Origin: Metasolibacillus fluoroglycofenilyticus
GTDB taxonomy: Bacteria; Bacillota; Bacilli; Bacillales_A; Planococcaceae
Direction of reading: 5' to 3'
Length of the DNA: 64,000 nt
Assembly: GCF_003049645.1 (NCBI RefSeq)
Contig: NZ_PYWK01000001.1
Span: 434,001 to 498,000, forward strand
The position numbers were made by a program, and so were the translations under genes. Of the stretch, positions 9,109 through 16,629 are shown piece after piece. Below the pieces are notes generated by a model. That model was not told the origin of the DNA. It saw only the letters and a list, made by a program, of their open reading frames with translations, and did no database searches. Positions within the stretch are counted from its first letter, which is position 1. The number at the start of each line of letters is the position of its first letter.

Positions 9109-9747
9109 TTAAAATATTCCGTAGCTACTGGCCTTTTGCGGATCAAGCTCCTCATAAAGTAGTAGGGCAATCAATTGATATCGGTTGGTTGCTTTTCTTC
9201 TATTTTCCGGCGAATCATAAATGGAACACTCCTCTCATCCCTCTTGAAGTGTAATTCATCCAGAATCGGACAGACAGGCAAATCTGGTATGTTACCAAAA
9301 ATGATGATTAGCGACAGGATGGACAAATCTCCTTAGCCAACCAGGTCCTTTACCAAACTATTGTCCAATTCGTTTATGTATAGGTGGTGAGTGGGAAGGA
9401 TATGTCATTCACTGGAAGTGTTACGGCATATTGGATAAGTAAAGTTTGACAGATGGCGAGTCGTACCCAATCAGCTCATTGAACCAGCTTCTCCATGGAA
9501 ACAAAGTTAATTCATCAACTTGAAGAACCAAAGTTTCCGGTGGGCAGAAGCTTTCATCGATTGTTTTAGCGTTGTACCTTTTATAGGGAATCATAAAATA
9601 GGGAAGTTCATACTGGATTTTTCGACAAGCTAGATACCGCAACCTCCTGATGATATGACACTCAATCTGCCCCACATTCTTACGCAACTTACGTTCACGC
9701 AATCCAATCACTTCAAAGTCACCGCCATTGCAGCAGGAACAAAGCAC
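9109..9747 (-). pseudogene. DUF6431-like protein remnant
   Basis: On the minus strand 9421-9747 is open for 108 codons and resembles the N-terminal zinc-ribbon part of DUF6431 proteins: a CSCC-NGG start, then IIRRLRYLACRKIQYELP and FMIPYKRYNAKTID, matching the family pattern IRRLRC..C...HHELPDFLVPYKRY. Expected cysteines are partly lost. A second minus-strand piece at 9109-9222 reads IYDSPENRRKATNRYQLI then LLLYEELDPQKASSYGIF before a stop and may be the C-terminal end of the same gene; between them the frames are broken. DUF6431 genes often sit in transposon-rich DNA. I take this as a dead mobile-DNA relic. The flanks 8964-9108 and 9748-9989 show nothing else recognisable. Confidence 0.5.
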
Positions 9748-9989
9748 TCTGTCTATATATTGAATTTAGTTTTTTTAAGGACATTATATCTGTCAGGAAT
9801 GGGACAGGCAATAACGTCAGCAAATGGACGTAATAAAGCAGCATTAACAATAAAATGAACAAATTTTCAGTATTGAAACTAGGAAGATGGTATTATTAAA
9901 GTGGTATTACTATCCTATAAAGTTAATAAATGGACCTAAAAGTGAAAGTAAATAGATTCTTATAGATTTTTTTAACATGGCACTATAGA

Positions 9990-10435
9990 ATGGCTAGTGA
10001 AGCCATTCAAGAAAATATTGATTTATCAAAAGCTCGTGCTAATACAGATTTCGAGAAAGATTTTTATTTAACTGGTAACCTGGAACAGGTTAAGCAATAG
10101 GCAAGATGTAGACTGCGTATTTCTCAATTTAGAGGACAGTTAAGAGAAGATTTTGAACCGGTAGTTGTCTATTTTGCATTAAATCTGAATGGATTGGGGA
10201 AATTGGAAGGTATACAGTTTGACGGGCCCCTAAAGAGTGGGCACAATATATATTTCAATGTCGAAGTAAAGGCTTAGAAGATGAATTGGATCACACTTAC
10301 GATTTTTCAGTATGTCCTTTAAAAGATGGAAGAACAGGCACGCTTGTGTTAAATGTATTAAGTAGTGAAATCAGTTTAGATGAGTTTTGGAAGGATAACC
10401 AACCAAGATATCAAGCACATTCCATTCATAATTAG
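9990..10435 (+). pseudogene. DUF3990-like (ADP-ribosyltransferase-fold) remnant
   Basis: The first 36 codons read IDLSKARANTDFEKDFYLTG then NLEQVKQ, close to the DUF3990 opening (D.SK.R...DFG.GFYLTT...QA..WA). An amber codon at 10098-10100 replaces the expected Trp of QWA, and the frame then continues as VVVYFALNLNGLGKLEG and QFDGP. Near 10235 one base has been lost or gained; in the new frame KEWAQYIFQCRSKG and YDFSVCPLKDGRTG follow, again as in DUF3990 (EW..F...R, YD.V.GP.ADG.T). It ends at TAG 10433-10435. So a full-length gene is traceable with one nonsense and one frameshift change. Pfam places DUF3990 with ADP-ribosyltransferases and it is often paired with a small partner. Identification is from memory of the family pattern. 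Confidence 0.55.
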
Positions 10436-10762
10436 CGTTGCATACAAAAGCAGTGCTAACGTACATAAAATGTACAGGGGTGAGTAATATTGAAATAGAA
10501 TGATTATAAATTAAATGGTTTAGATTTACAACTACTGTTTCTAATTCGCAATGAATTAAAAATGAAATAGACAATAATGCATACAAAGCGATAAAGGAAT
10601 CGGAGTTTTTAAATCACTTACAAGACGATCCGATTTTGTACATCACTTTGATGTGGCTTATTGGGTAGATTATATTATTGAACGATTTCAACAATCAGTA
10701 GCATTTTAGAAAATGAATTGATAGCTTTTTTTTATAAAAAATACGTGGTTATATTTTTATGA
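10436..10762 (+). other. decayed DNA with a short coding relic
   Basis: No intact gene. Two frames joined by a one-base slip near 10639 read NAYKAIKESEFLNHLQ and DFVHHFDVAYWVDYIIERFQ before a TAG at about 10707. The composition is protein-like and the position just after the DUF3990 relic is where a small partner gene would be, but I do not recognise the family. Confidence 0.3.
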
Positions 10763-11476
10763 TTGTATATAGTTTTATCAAAATTAAATATAACTCTAGG
10801 GGAGCTATTGTGTATTACAAATAACTATAAACTAACGGAAAAAGAAAAGATTAGCCGTGACTTTTTTGAAATCTCCTCTGTAGATTTAGTAAATTTAGAA
10901 AAGATATCAAATGAAGCACAGGTGTACTTAAAATCATACGATGATGATACTATTCGAAATATTCTTTATCCTTGAGAATCATATGTAACATTAATTAAAA
11001 CATATGATTTTAAGCAAGCTAGTGCGTTTGCTGCTGAAATATGGAATAAATTATCGAAACGTAACGAACTTTAAGTAAAGGATTTATATTTTTTAAATGC
11101 TACTCTTTTTATGTTGCCATTAGAAGTAGTATATGAATTAAGGAATATAATGGAGAAGTAAATTACCCGTTATAATGGTTTATTCAAATTGAAGAAAATA
11201 CAAATTAATCTAAGTATGAATATAACATTTTTATTGATGAATAAAAGCTGTTTTGAAGAGGCATTGAAGGAACTAGAGTCCATAGAAAATGTTTTGAAAG
11301 AAGAAAAAGCTTATGAGCAATTGGGAGTTTACTATATAAGAAAAGCACTTTGTTTAAATAAATTGAATCAAGAAGGCAATCACTGGATTGAAAAAGGAAA
11401 ATTACTATTGTCTGCGATTGAAGATATTGATTTATTGGAAAGGGTAGGATTAGAAATTGAAAAACGGAATAATTAA
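10763..11476 (+). pseudogene. decayed Rgg/GadR/MutR-family regulator
   Basis: Three consecutive open stretches look like one broken paralogue of the intact Rgg gene at 11931. The first (10763-10975) reads VLSKLNITLGELLCITNN, which aligns with LLDRLNLSLDEFYVALT at the end of the Rgg helix-turn-helix domain. After a TGA at 10973-10975 helical sequence continues (TLIKTYDFKQASAFAAEIWN), and a final stretch (11189-11476) reads ALKELESIENVLKEEKAY and ends LLERVGLEIEKRNN, like the LLERLHFHVEK end of the intact protein. The DNA-binding N terminus is missing and at least two in-frame stops are present. It suggests the locus once held two Rgg-type receptors. Confidence 0.65.
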
Positions 11477-11612
11477 ATGTTAGCAGTCATTGAATTAATT
11501 AAGCATTATTGCGGGAACTGAATCATCTGTGATTTTATATATGTAAAAAGACCTTATAATAACTAGGTGATAATAAAACATAGCCCTATATTTTTTATTT
11601 ATTACTATTCTA

Positions 11613-11654
11613 ATAACGCCCCAACGATTGATAGCAGAATCGTTGGGGCGTTAT
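11613..11654. terminator. strong hairpin between rgg pseudogene and the peptide gene
   Basis: A 17-bp perfect stem: ATAACGCCCCAACGATT (11613-11629) pairs with 11638-11654 around an eight-base loop. T-rich DNA on its left side would serve the minus-strand peptide transcript, so it probably ends the shp message; it may act both ways. Confidence 0.7.
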
Positions 11655-11773
11655 AAATATTATTGCTAACACAATCTCATAACAAATACTCAAAAAATTA
11701 GGATATTCATAGCGATTAGCTTAATATGATTAACACGTTAAAACTATTTAATAAATGCTGGATAAAAATATTT

Positions 11774-11821
11774 TTAAATTCCTCCAATAACGTCCCAAAT
11801 AGCTAAGAAAATTTGTAGCAT
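11774..11821 (-). CDS. 15-residue SHP-like signalling peptide
   Basis: Reads MLQIFLAIWDVIGGI then TAA on the minus strand. An exceptionally good ribosome site, AGGAGGA at 11831-11837, lies nine bases before the ATG. The gene is divergent from the intact rgg 110 bases away, exactly the arrangement of shp and rgg in streptococci. Streptococcal short hydrophobic peptides are 20-odd residues and end in an acidic residue followed by hydrophobics and Gly-Gly (for example DIIIIVGG). Here the C-terminal WDVIGGI has the same Asp-hydrophobic-GG pattern, although the precursor is shorter. A strong hairpin follows at 11613-11654. Inferred role: exported, processed and re-imported as the ligand of the Rgg protein. 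It is too short to test statistically by eye, but context is strong. Confidence 0.72.
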   Translation of the reverse strand: MLQIFLAIWDVIGGI

Positions 11822-11883
11822 AGTTATCGTTCCTCCTAAAAGTTTTTATACTTTTAATATATGGATAATTTTTGTATTATGAT

Positions 11884-11909
11884 TTTATGTAAAGTATTGT
11901 TGACATAAA
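11884..11909. promoter_or_regulatory. palindromic site between shp and rgg (putative Rgg operator 1)
   Basis: TTTATGTAAA (11884-11893) and TTGACATAAA (11900-11909) form an inverted repeat with nine of ten positions matching around a six-base GTATTG spacer. It lies in the divergent intergenic region 24 bases before the rgg start. The inner 19 bases (11888-11906, TGTAAAGTATTGTTGACAT) recur almost exactly at 12956-12974 upstream of the DAC-TPR gene, with 17 of 19 identical. This is the expected position for an Rgg box controlling both peptide and regulator. Confidence 0.7.
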
Positions 11910-11930
11910 TTATTGGAGGTATGATTTTAG

Positions 11931-12836
11931 GTGGATAGTGTTGGTCAAACAATAAGAAAAATAAGATTATCTAAAAAAATATCATCGGAAGCACTTTATG
12001 GAGGGCTTTTATCGCGACAAGCTCGAAGTAAGTTTGAAAAAGGAGAAAGCGATACTACAGTTAGTAAATTTTTCATGTTGCTGGATCGTTTAAATCTTTC
12101 TTTAGATGAGTTTTATGTAGCATTAACACAAAAGGAAAGTGTAGAATTTCATTTATTTAGTAATATAGCATTAACTTTTTATAAAAAAGACATAGACGGT
12201 TTGAAGCTATTGATAAAAAAGTTGAATAACGAACATGAGAGAACAAATAATATTAAGTACCAACATTATGAAATAATGGTGCAAAATATGCTTAATATAT
12301 TAGAAGGTAAGCCACAGTCTATAGAGTTTGCGAAATTAAGTGATTACTTAGCGAATTGTGATTCTTGGGGGTATTATGAAATAATGCTTTTTTCTAACTC
12401 AATTGATTATTTTACAAAGGAGCTAATTAATATTGTTTTTAAGCGTGTAAAAAATACAATAGTTAAGTTCCAATTGTTAAGAAGGTATAGAAATGAGTAT
12501 TCAATGCTGTTGCTAAATATTATTAATAAAGGATTACTTGATTTTGATTTCTCATTTGCTCTTAAGTATTTTGAAGAGTATGAGTTGCTGGCTGAACCTT
12601 TACAGAATGATATGTATTACCAGACCATGAGAAAATTTTTCTATGAGATTATTTGTGCATGTACAAATAAAGACCATTCTACTCATGAGTTAGAAAAAAT
12701 TATAGAGTATTTAGGATATTTCAATATGAAAAATAAACAAAAGCAATGTATTGAGCTTTTAGAGAGGCTACACTTCCATGTAGAGAAAATTAATAATGAG
12801 AAAAGGGGCATTTTCTTTGAAGTCACTAAAAGCTAA
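11931..12836 (+). CDS. rgg: Rgg/GadR/MutR-family transcriptional regulator
   Basis: A 301-residue cytosolic regulator. Residues 1-65 form an XRE-type helix-turn-helix of the Rgg kind: VGQTIRKIRLSKKISSEAL, then SRQARSKFEKGESDTTVSKF and LLDRLNLSLDEF, matching the family pattern (S...LSRFE.G.SD.....F..LLD.LN...EEF). The rest is an all-helical C-terminal domain of the TPR-like peptide-binding type found in RRNPP receptors, and the length (about 290-300) is normal. The start is GTG 11931 with GGAGG twelve bases upstream; the ATG at 11920 leads only to MILGG and a stop. Its ligand is probably the divergent SHP-like peptide, and its targets probably include its own promoter region and the DAC-TPR gene. 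Base composition is more AT-rich than the sugar genes. Confidence 0.88.
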   Translation: MDSVGQTIRKIRLSKKISSEALYGGLLSRQARSKFEKGESDTTVSKFFMLLDRLNLSLDEFYVALTQKESVEFHLFSNIALTFYKKDIDGLKLLIKKLNNEHERTNNIKYQHYEIMVQNMLNILEGKPQSIEFAKLSDYLANCDSWGYYEIMLFSNSIDYFTKELINIVFKRVKNTIVKFQLLRRYRNEYSMLLLNIINKGLLDFDFSFALKYFEEYELLAEPLQNDMYYQTMRKFFYEIICACTNKDHSTHELEKIIEYLGYFNMKNKQKQCIELLERLHFHVEKINNEKRGIFFEVTKS

Positions 12837-12955
12837 CATATTTTATAGCCTTCACGTACCTAATATGCAGTAATTCATAATAAATTTATCGCAAAGAAAC
12901 CTTTAAAATATCTTTTTCAGAAGGCCCTATGCCGTTATATTTGCTTTGGATTTAG

Positions 12956-12974
12956 TGTCAAGTATTGTGGACAT
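12956..12974. promoter_or_regulatory. copy of the Rgg-site upstream of the DAC-TPR gene (putative operator 2)
   Basis: TGTCAAGTATTGTGGACAT differs at only two of 19 positions from 11888-11906. Taken together the two copies point to an ideal palindrome TGTCAA-N6-TTGACA, from which each copy departs in one half-site. It is 115 bases before the TTG start at 13090, in a 253-base gap with no other recognisable feature. This links the 847-residue protein to the upstream regulator as a likely target. Confidence 0.7.
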
Positions 12975-13089
12975 TTTATACAGAATAATAGGTAGATGGT
13001 AGCGTAGTATTAGAGATTCATATATAGAGTACATGTATGAACATAATGTAATTAATACGCAAAATTTCTTTTAAAATGGGGGCAATACA

Positions 13090-15633
13090 TTGAGTAATTT
13101 AGCTATTTTTAAAGACGAAATCAAAGATTTGATAGATGATTATATGAATGCGATTGATTCAGCAATTAAAACGAAAATAGAAATATTTGAAGAAGGGCAG
13201 AAAAAAGTAGTAAAAAAGGTAATTTCTCAACCAGCAAATGAAGAAGATATAGTGGCGGAGGAAAATGCCTTAAATACTTCGTTGTTTTATGATGGAAAGC
13301 TAGTGTTGGATAAGGAATATACGATAAATATTACGTTTTATGGACTTGCTGATAAATATGCTGAGTTTATGCAAAACAGAAGGGATTATTCAATTATTCA
13401 TTTTATAATACATACTATTTTTAAAGAAATTATCCCTAAGGAAAAGAAAGGGGTATTTGAGCGAGTTTTTAGGAGAATTGAGGAACTGAAGAAAGAAGAT
13501 GTGCATATTCGATTGAATTACATAGCTGGCAGTTTTTTTAATGAAATAATATCTAATTTAGATATCATTGAAAAAGATGAAAAAAATGATAGTGTCCTGT
13601 TGATGAGGGACTTAGATAATATATCAACATTAAACTACGAAGGGGCAAAAGTCACTGCTAAATTAATCGTAATTTCTGAAAAGATTAAAGAAAAATATAT
13701 TAATTTTATTGTTAAATTGCAAACACCAATTCCTTATTCTTCTTATCGAACTGCTCGAAAACTTTTGGAGCTTTCAGGGGACGGAATTTTTGTCATTGGA
13801 AATCATCGAATGATTTTTGGGCTAGGTAAGTTGAAAAATTTTAGTGAAGCAAATCGACAAAATGTAGAAGGGCAAATGTTGATTGTTGATTTTCTGAATT
13901 CGCTTAATTATAAAATCAGTTTCATTAATTTTATTTCAGAGGAGATTTCTACAACTGTTAAAGATACAGAGGCTATACGGTGGAGTTATGAGGAAAGCTT
14001 GATATTCGGATTTCAAAATAAAAACTTATTTTTGAGAGAGAGCGAGTTTCCAGAAAAAGAGCTCAAATTATCACTAAGTAGAACATTTCAAAAGTTCCTT
14101 GAAGAAGAAGGGAAGGAATACGGTATCGTTGTAGACAGTATGATTGATATCGTAAGGCTTGCTGCTAAGCAGAAGAAAGGAACAACAGTTGTTGTAACAA
14201 AGCCCGAAACGGCATTAAAGGAAATAAAAAGGCTGTCTGGTCAAGGGATTCAAATTCATAAAATCAATTTTTTGAATATAGATTCTGAAGAGGAAAAAGA
14301 GATATTGATTAATCGCTTAACAAGTATTGATGGAGCAATTTATTTAGATATATATGGTTCTTGTTATGCAGTAGGTATGATTTTAGATGGGCTCGCAGTC
14401 GAAGGAAAAGGAAATAGCTCAAGGGGAGCAAGGTATAATTCAGCTATACGTTATCAAAATTTAAAAAATGAAAGTGTTATAATCGTTATTTCAGAGGATG
14501 GCATGGTTGATATTATTGATAGGAAAAGCATGCTAGAAGATAATAAATATAAGCAACCGATTGAGAAAGTTGAAGAACTAGTTATTAAAGAGAACTGGAT
14601 AACTTATCAAAATAAATCTCGCATTGACTATTTAGAAGGTAATTTTGATGCTGCACTGCAATCTATTAATAAAGCGATTGAATTAAATATAAATGATGCT
14701 TTTAGCTATAATTTGCGCGGAAGTATTTATACAGGTTTAAAAGATTATGGGGAGGCTATCGAAAATTATACTAAAGCAATTGAATTGGATAGAGAAAATG
14801 TAGATGCTTATAATAGCTTGGGAATTGTTTATAAAACGATAGGACATTATGAGCAAGCTTTAGAAAACTATACACGGGCAATTAAGTTAAATCCTCATTA
14901 TAAATATGCGTATTTTAATAGGGGCCTTGTATATACTGAATTGAAAGAATATCGGAAAGCAATAGATGAGTATTTAGCAGCGATTGAAATAGATTCAAGG
15001 TATACAGGAGCATATAATAGCCTTGGTAATGCATATAAAAATATTGGTGAATACCAAAAAGCAATAGACGCATATACAGAGGCGATTACATTAAATCCTA
15101 AATATGCATTACCCTACAATGGACGAGGAAATGTTTATCGGGATTTAGAAAAATATGATAAGGCATTAGAGGATTATACAAAGGCAATTGAGTTAGATCC
15201 GAAATATGCAACTGCATATAATAATCGAGGGATTTTCTATAAAATAACAAAAGAATATGATAAAGCTATGAAAGACTATACTAAAGCAATTGAAGTAGAC
15301 CCAAAATATGCAGCAGCTTATTATAATCGAGGAATTACTTATCGTGATATAGATAAATACGAAGAAGCTATAGAAGATTATACTAAAGCAATCGAATTAG
15401 ATTCCAAATATATAATAGCCTATAATAATCGAGGAGCTGTTTATCAAGAAATAAAAAAATACGATAAGGCAATAGAGGATTATACAAAGGCAATTGAATT
15501 AAATCCGAAATATGCATTGGCTTATAAAAATCGAGGTACTACTTATAAAAGTCTAGGGAAACTTGAACAGGCAGAGGCTGATTTTGCAAAGGCTGCTGAA
15601 TTAGACCCACGTTATAAGCAAAAAGAGTATTAA
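13090..15633 (+). CDS. DAC (diadenylate cyclase)-like domain fused to TPR array
   Basis: An 847-residue protein without signal peptide or obvious membrane helices. Residues 1-340 are not recognised; they may be a sensor region. Residues about 340-485 resemble the DAC/DisA_N nucleotidyltransferase: GTTVVVTKPE, then SIDGAIYLD with Asp414-Gly415-Ala416 in the place of the DGA motif, and GARYNSAIRY with Arg448 in the place of the RHR motif, then VIIVISEDG. The 34-residue spacing from the Asp to the Arg is close to the 33 of DisA (Asp75-Arg108). The second Arg of RHR is Asn450 here. Residues about 505-847 are ten 34-residue TPRs of the pattern YDKAIEDYTKAIELDPKYA-AYNNRG. Start is TTG with GGGGG upstream. 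Inferred role: nucleotide second-messenger synthesis or sensing, controlled by the Rgg peptide system. Confidence 0.68.
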   Translation: MSNLAIFKDEIKDLIDDYMNAIDSAIKTKIEIFEEGQKKVVKKVISQPANEEDIVAEENALNTSLFYDGKLVLDKEYTINITFYGLADKYAEFMQNRRDYSIIHFIIHTIFKEIIPKEKKGVFERVFRRIEELKKEDVHIRLNYIAGSFFNEIISNLDIIEKDEKNDSVLLMRDLDNISTLNYEGAKVTAKLIVISEKIKEKYINFIVKLQTPIPYSSYRTARKLLELSGDGIFVIGNHRMIFGLGKLKNFSEANRQNVEGQMLIVDFLNSLNYKISFINFISEEISTTVKDTEAIRWSYEESLIFGFQNKNLFLRESEFPEKELKLSLSRTFQKFLEEEGKEYGIVVDSMIDIVRLAAKQKKGTTVVVTKPETALKEIKRLSGQGIQIHKINFLNIDSEEEKEILINRLTSIDGAIYLDIYGSCYAVGMILDGLAVEGKGNSSRGARYNSAIRYQNLKNESVIIVISEDGMVDIIDRKSMLEDNKYKQPIEKVEELVIKENWITYQNKSRIDYLEGNFDAALQSINKAIELNINDAFSYNLRGSIYTGLKDYGEAIENYTKAIELDRENVDAYNSLGIVYKTIGHYEQALENYTRAIKLNPHYKYAYFNRGLVYTELKEYRKAIDEYLAAIEIDSRYTGAYNSLGNAYKNIGEYQKAIDAYTEAITLNPKYALPYNGRGNVYRDLEKYDKALEDYTKAIELDPKYATAYNNRGIFYKITKEYDKAMKDYTKAIEVDPKYAAAYYNRGITYRDIDKYEEAIEDYTKAIELDSKYIIAYNNRGAVYQEIKKYDKAIEDYTKAIELNPKYALAYKNRGTTYKSLGKLEQAEADFAKAAELDPRYKQKEY

Positions 15634-15824
15634 TAATTTTGAAATGAACGAAAACTATTGATTTGGTGAAGAGAAGAATTTGTTTGAAAAATCACTTTGA
15701 TACGACTCTTTTGTAACGATGATAGTGATAATTTATTGTGACTACTTCCGGAGCATGTTTTACTGTGCCGAAAGTGGAGCGACAGCTACAAGCAGTGAAT
15801 AGTTAATATAGAAGTAGGGGCTGA
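15634..15824. other. intergenic, nothing recognisable
   Basis: AT-rich DNA after the DAC-TPR gene. I see no convincing terminator, promoter or small gene here; the 206-bp repeat copy A begins directly after it. Confidence 0.5.
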
Positions 15825-16277
15825 AGTTGTCCGAAAAGTCTATTTTGTTTTGACACTGCATTGAAATAAATGTTTTCATCGCCTCCCTTTTATTGAAGGA
15901 TAACGCTGCTAAAGCCAATGTTCATCACACTTTTTAAAGAGGCGTTCTCTGTTTATCCCGTATTAACAAATTTGTTTGCGACGAGTAATCGCAGGAGCAG
16001 GCTGTAATACCCCCCACTTCAAAACAGCAGATAAAAACAAGATGTTTAAGTGGGGGATCAAACAGCCTGTAAAAACTAAGAATGAGGCCAACACGATGTT
16101 GGTCACACAAGCGTTTTCGCAGGATGCGAAGATCCTAGCTTGTGTTCCTCTATCATCAATCAGTGGGGGGCTTTGCCCCCCACTGATTGAAGGTTCACTT
16201 TATATGAATCAACATTTTGTGAAACATCATCGCTACCGTCCAAAATGCCGGCTATGCACGGCTTTTTGGACAGCCCC
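15825..16277 (+). repeat. 206-bp intergenic repeat, copy A, split by an insertion
   Basis: 15825-15956 plus 16204-16277 together align along their whole 206 bases with 48413-48618, starting AGTTGTCCGAAAAGTC and ending TTTTTGGACAGCCCC. The last part is a hairpin (GTCCAAAA with TTTTTGGAC) like the other hairpins in this window. The two copies differ at scattered positions only, except for the 247-base insertion between the two parts of this one. A frame of 132 codons at 15976-16374 crosses all these parts and is not a gene. Confidence 0.85.
15957..16203 (+). mobile_element. 247-bp structured non-coding insertion (IS200/IS605- or HEARO-like)
   Basis: It interrupts repeat copy A precisely between TTTAT and ATGAATC; copy B at 48413-48618 preserves the empty site TTTATATGAATC. 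TTTAT is found on both sides (15952-15956 and 16199-16203), so the edge is ambiguous by five bases. The insert is packed with helices: AGGCTGT/ACAGCCT enclosing CCCCCACTT/AAGTGGGGG, ACACAAGC/GCTTGTGT with TTCGCA/TGCGAA inside, and a 16-bp perfect terminal hairpin at 16056-16071/16075-16090 offset (16156-16171 with 16175-16190). It has no gene. TTCAC at 16194-16198 recalls the TTCAC end of the TnpB element at 58112. ATGA just after an insertion is reported for HEARO (IscB guide-RNA) elements. The class is inference. Confidence 0.6.
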
Positions 16278-16629
16278 AGCCCCTTCTCATATAATCGAAC
16301 TCTACTTCTTCCACTTAATAAAAGGTTTAATCATTCAAAATGGAAGCGTTTTCCCATCCTCTCATTCCTTATAAATAGGTATTTAGGTATAAAGTATACA
16401 AATGGGAATAGTTTGAATTAACCAAATTGTTCGTTTTATCAGAAAAGTGATTGACGATTATTACATAGAATTATATCTTTATGAATATATTGTAAAAAAC
16501 GTTTCATCTTAATTTGATAGATAATTATAAGATGAAATCTAGTTTATGAGGTTCCTTTTGGTGGAAGGGAACCTATTAATTTGTTGTTTACAATATGAAG
16601 CACTATTCATTTGTATGGGAGGAATGATT

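Noticed and set aside
11920-11937. MILGG peptide frame just before rgg as a second pheromone
   Set aside because: Five codons, with GGAGG only one base before the ATG; it overlaps the rgg start and is better seen as the spacer to the GTG.
13090-15633. Reading the TPR protein as a Rap/NprR-type peptide receptor
   Set aside because: The TPRs are canonical and C-terminal to a DAC-like domain; the peptide receptor at this locus is more simply the Rgg protein.
15976-16374. Open frame of 132 codons after the DAC-TPR gene
   Set aside because: It runs through the 247-bp insertion and the rest of the 206-bp repeat, whose other copy has no such frame; hairpin DNA gives an unlikely protein.
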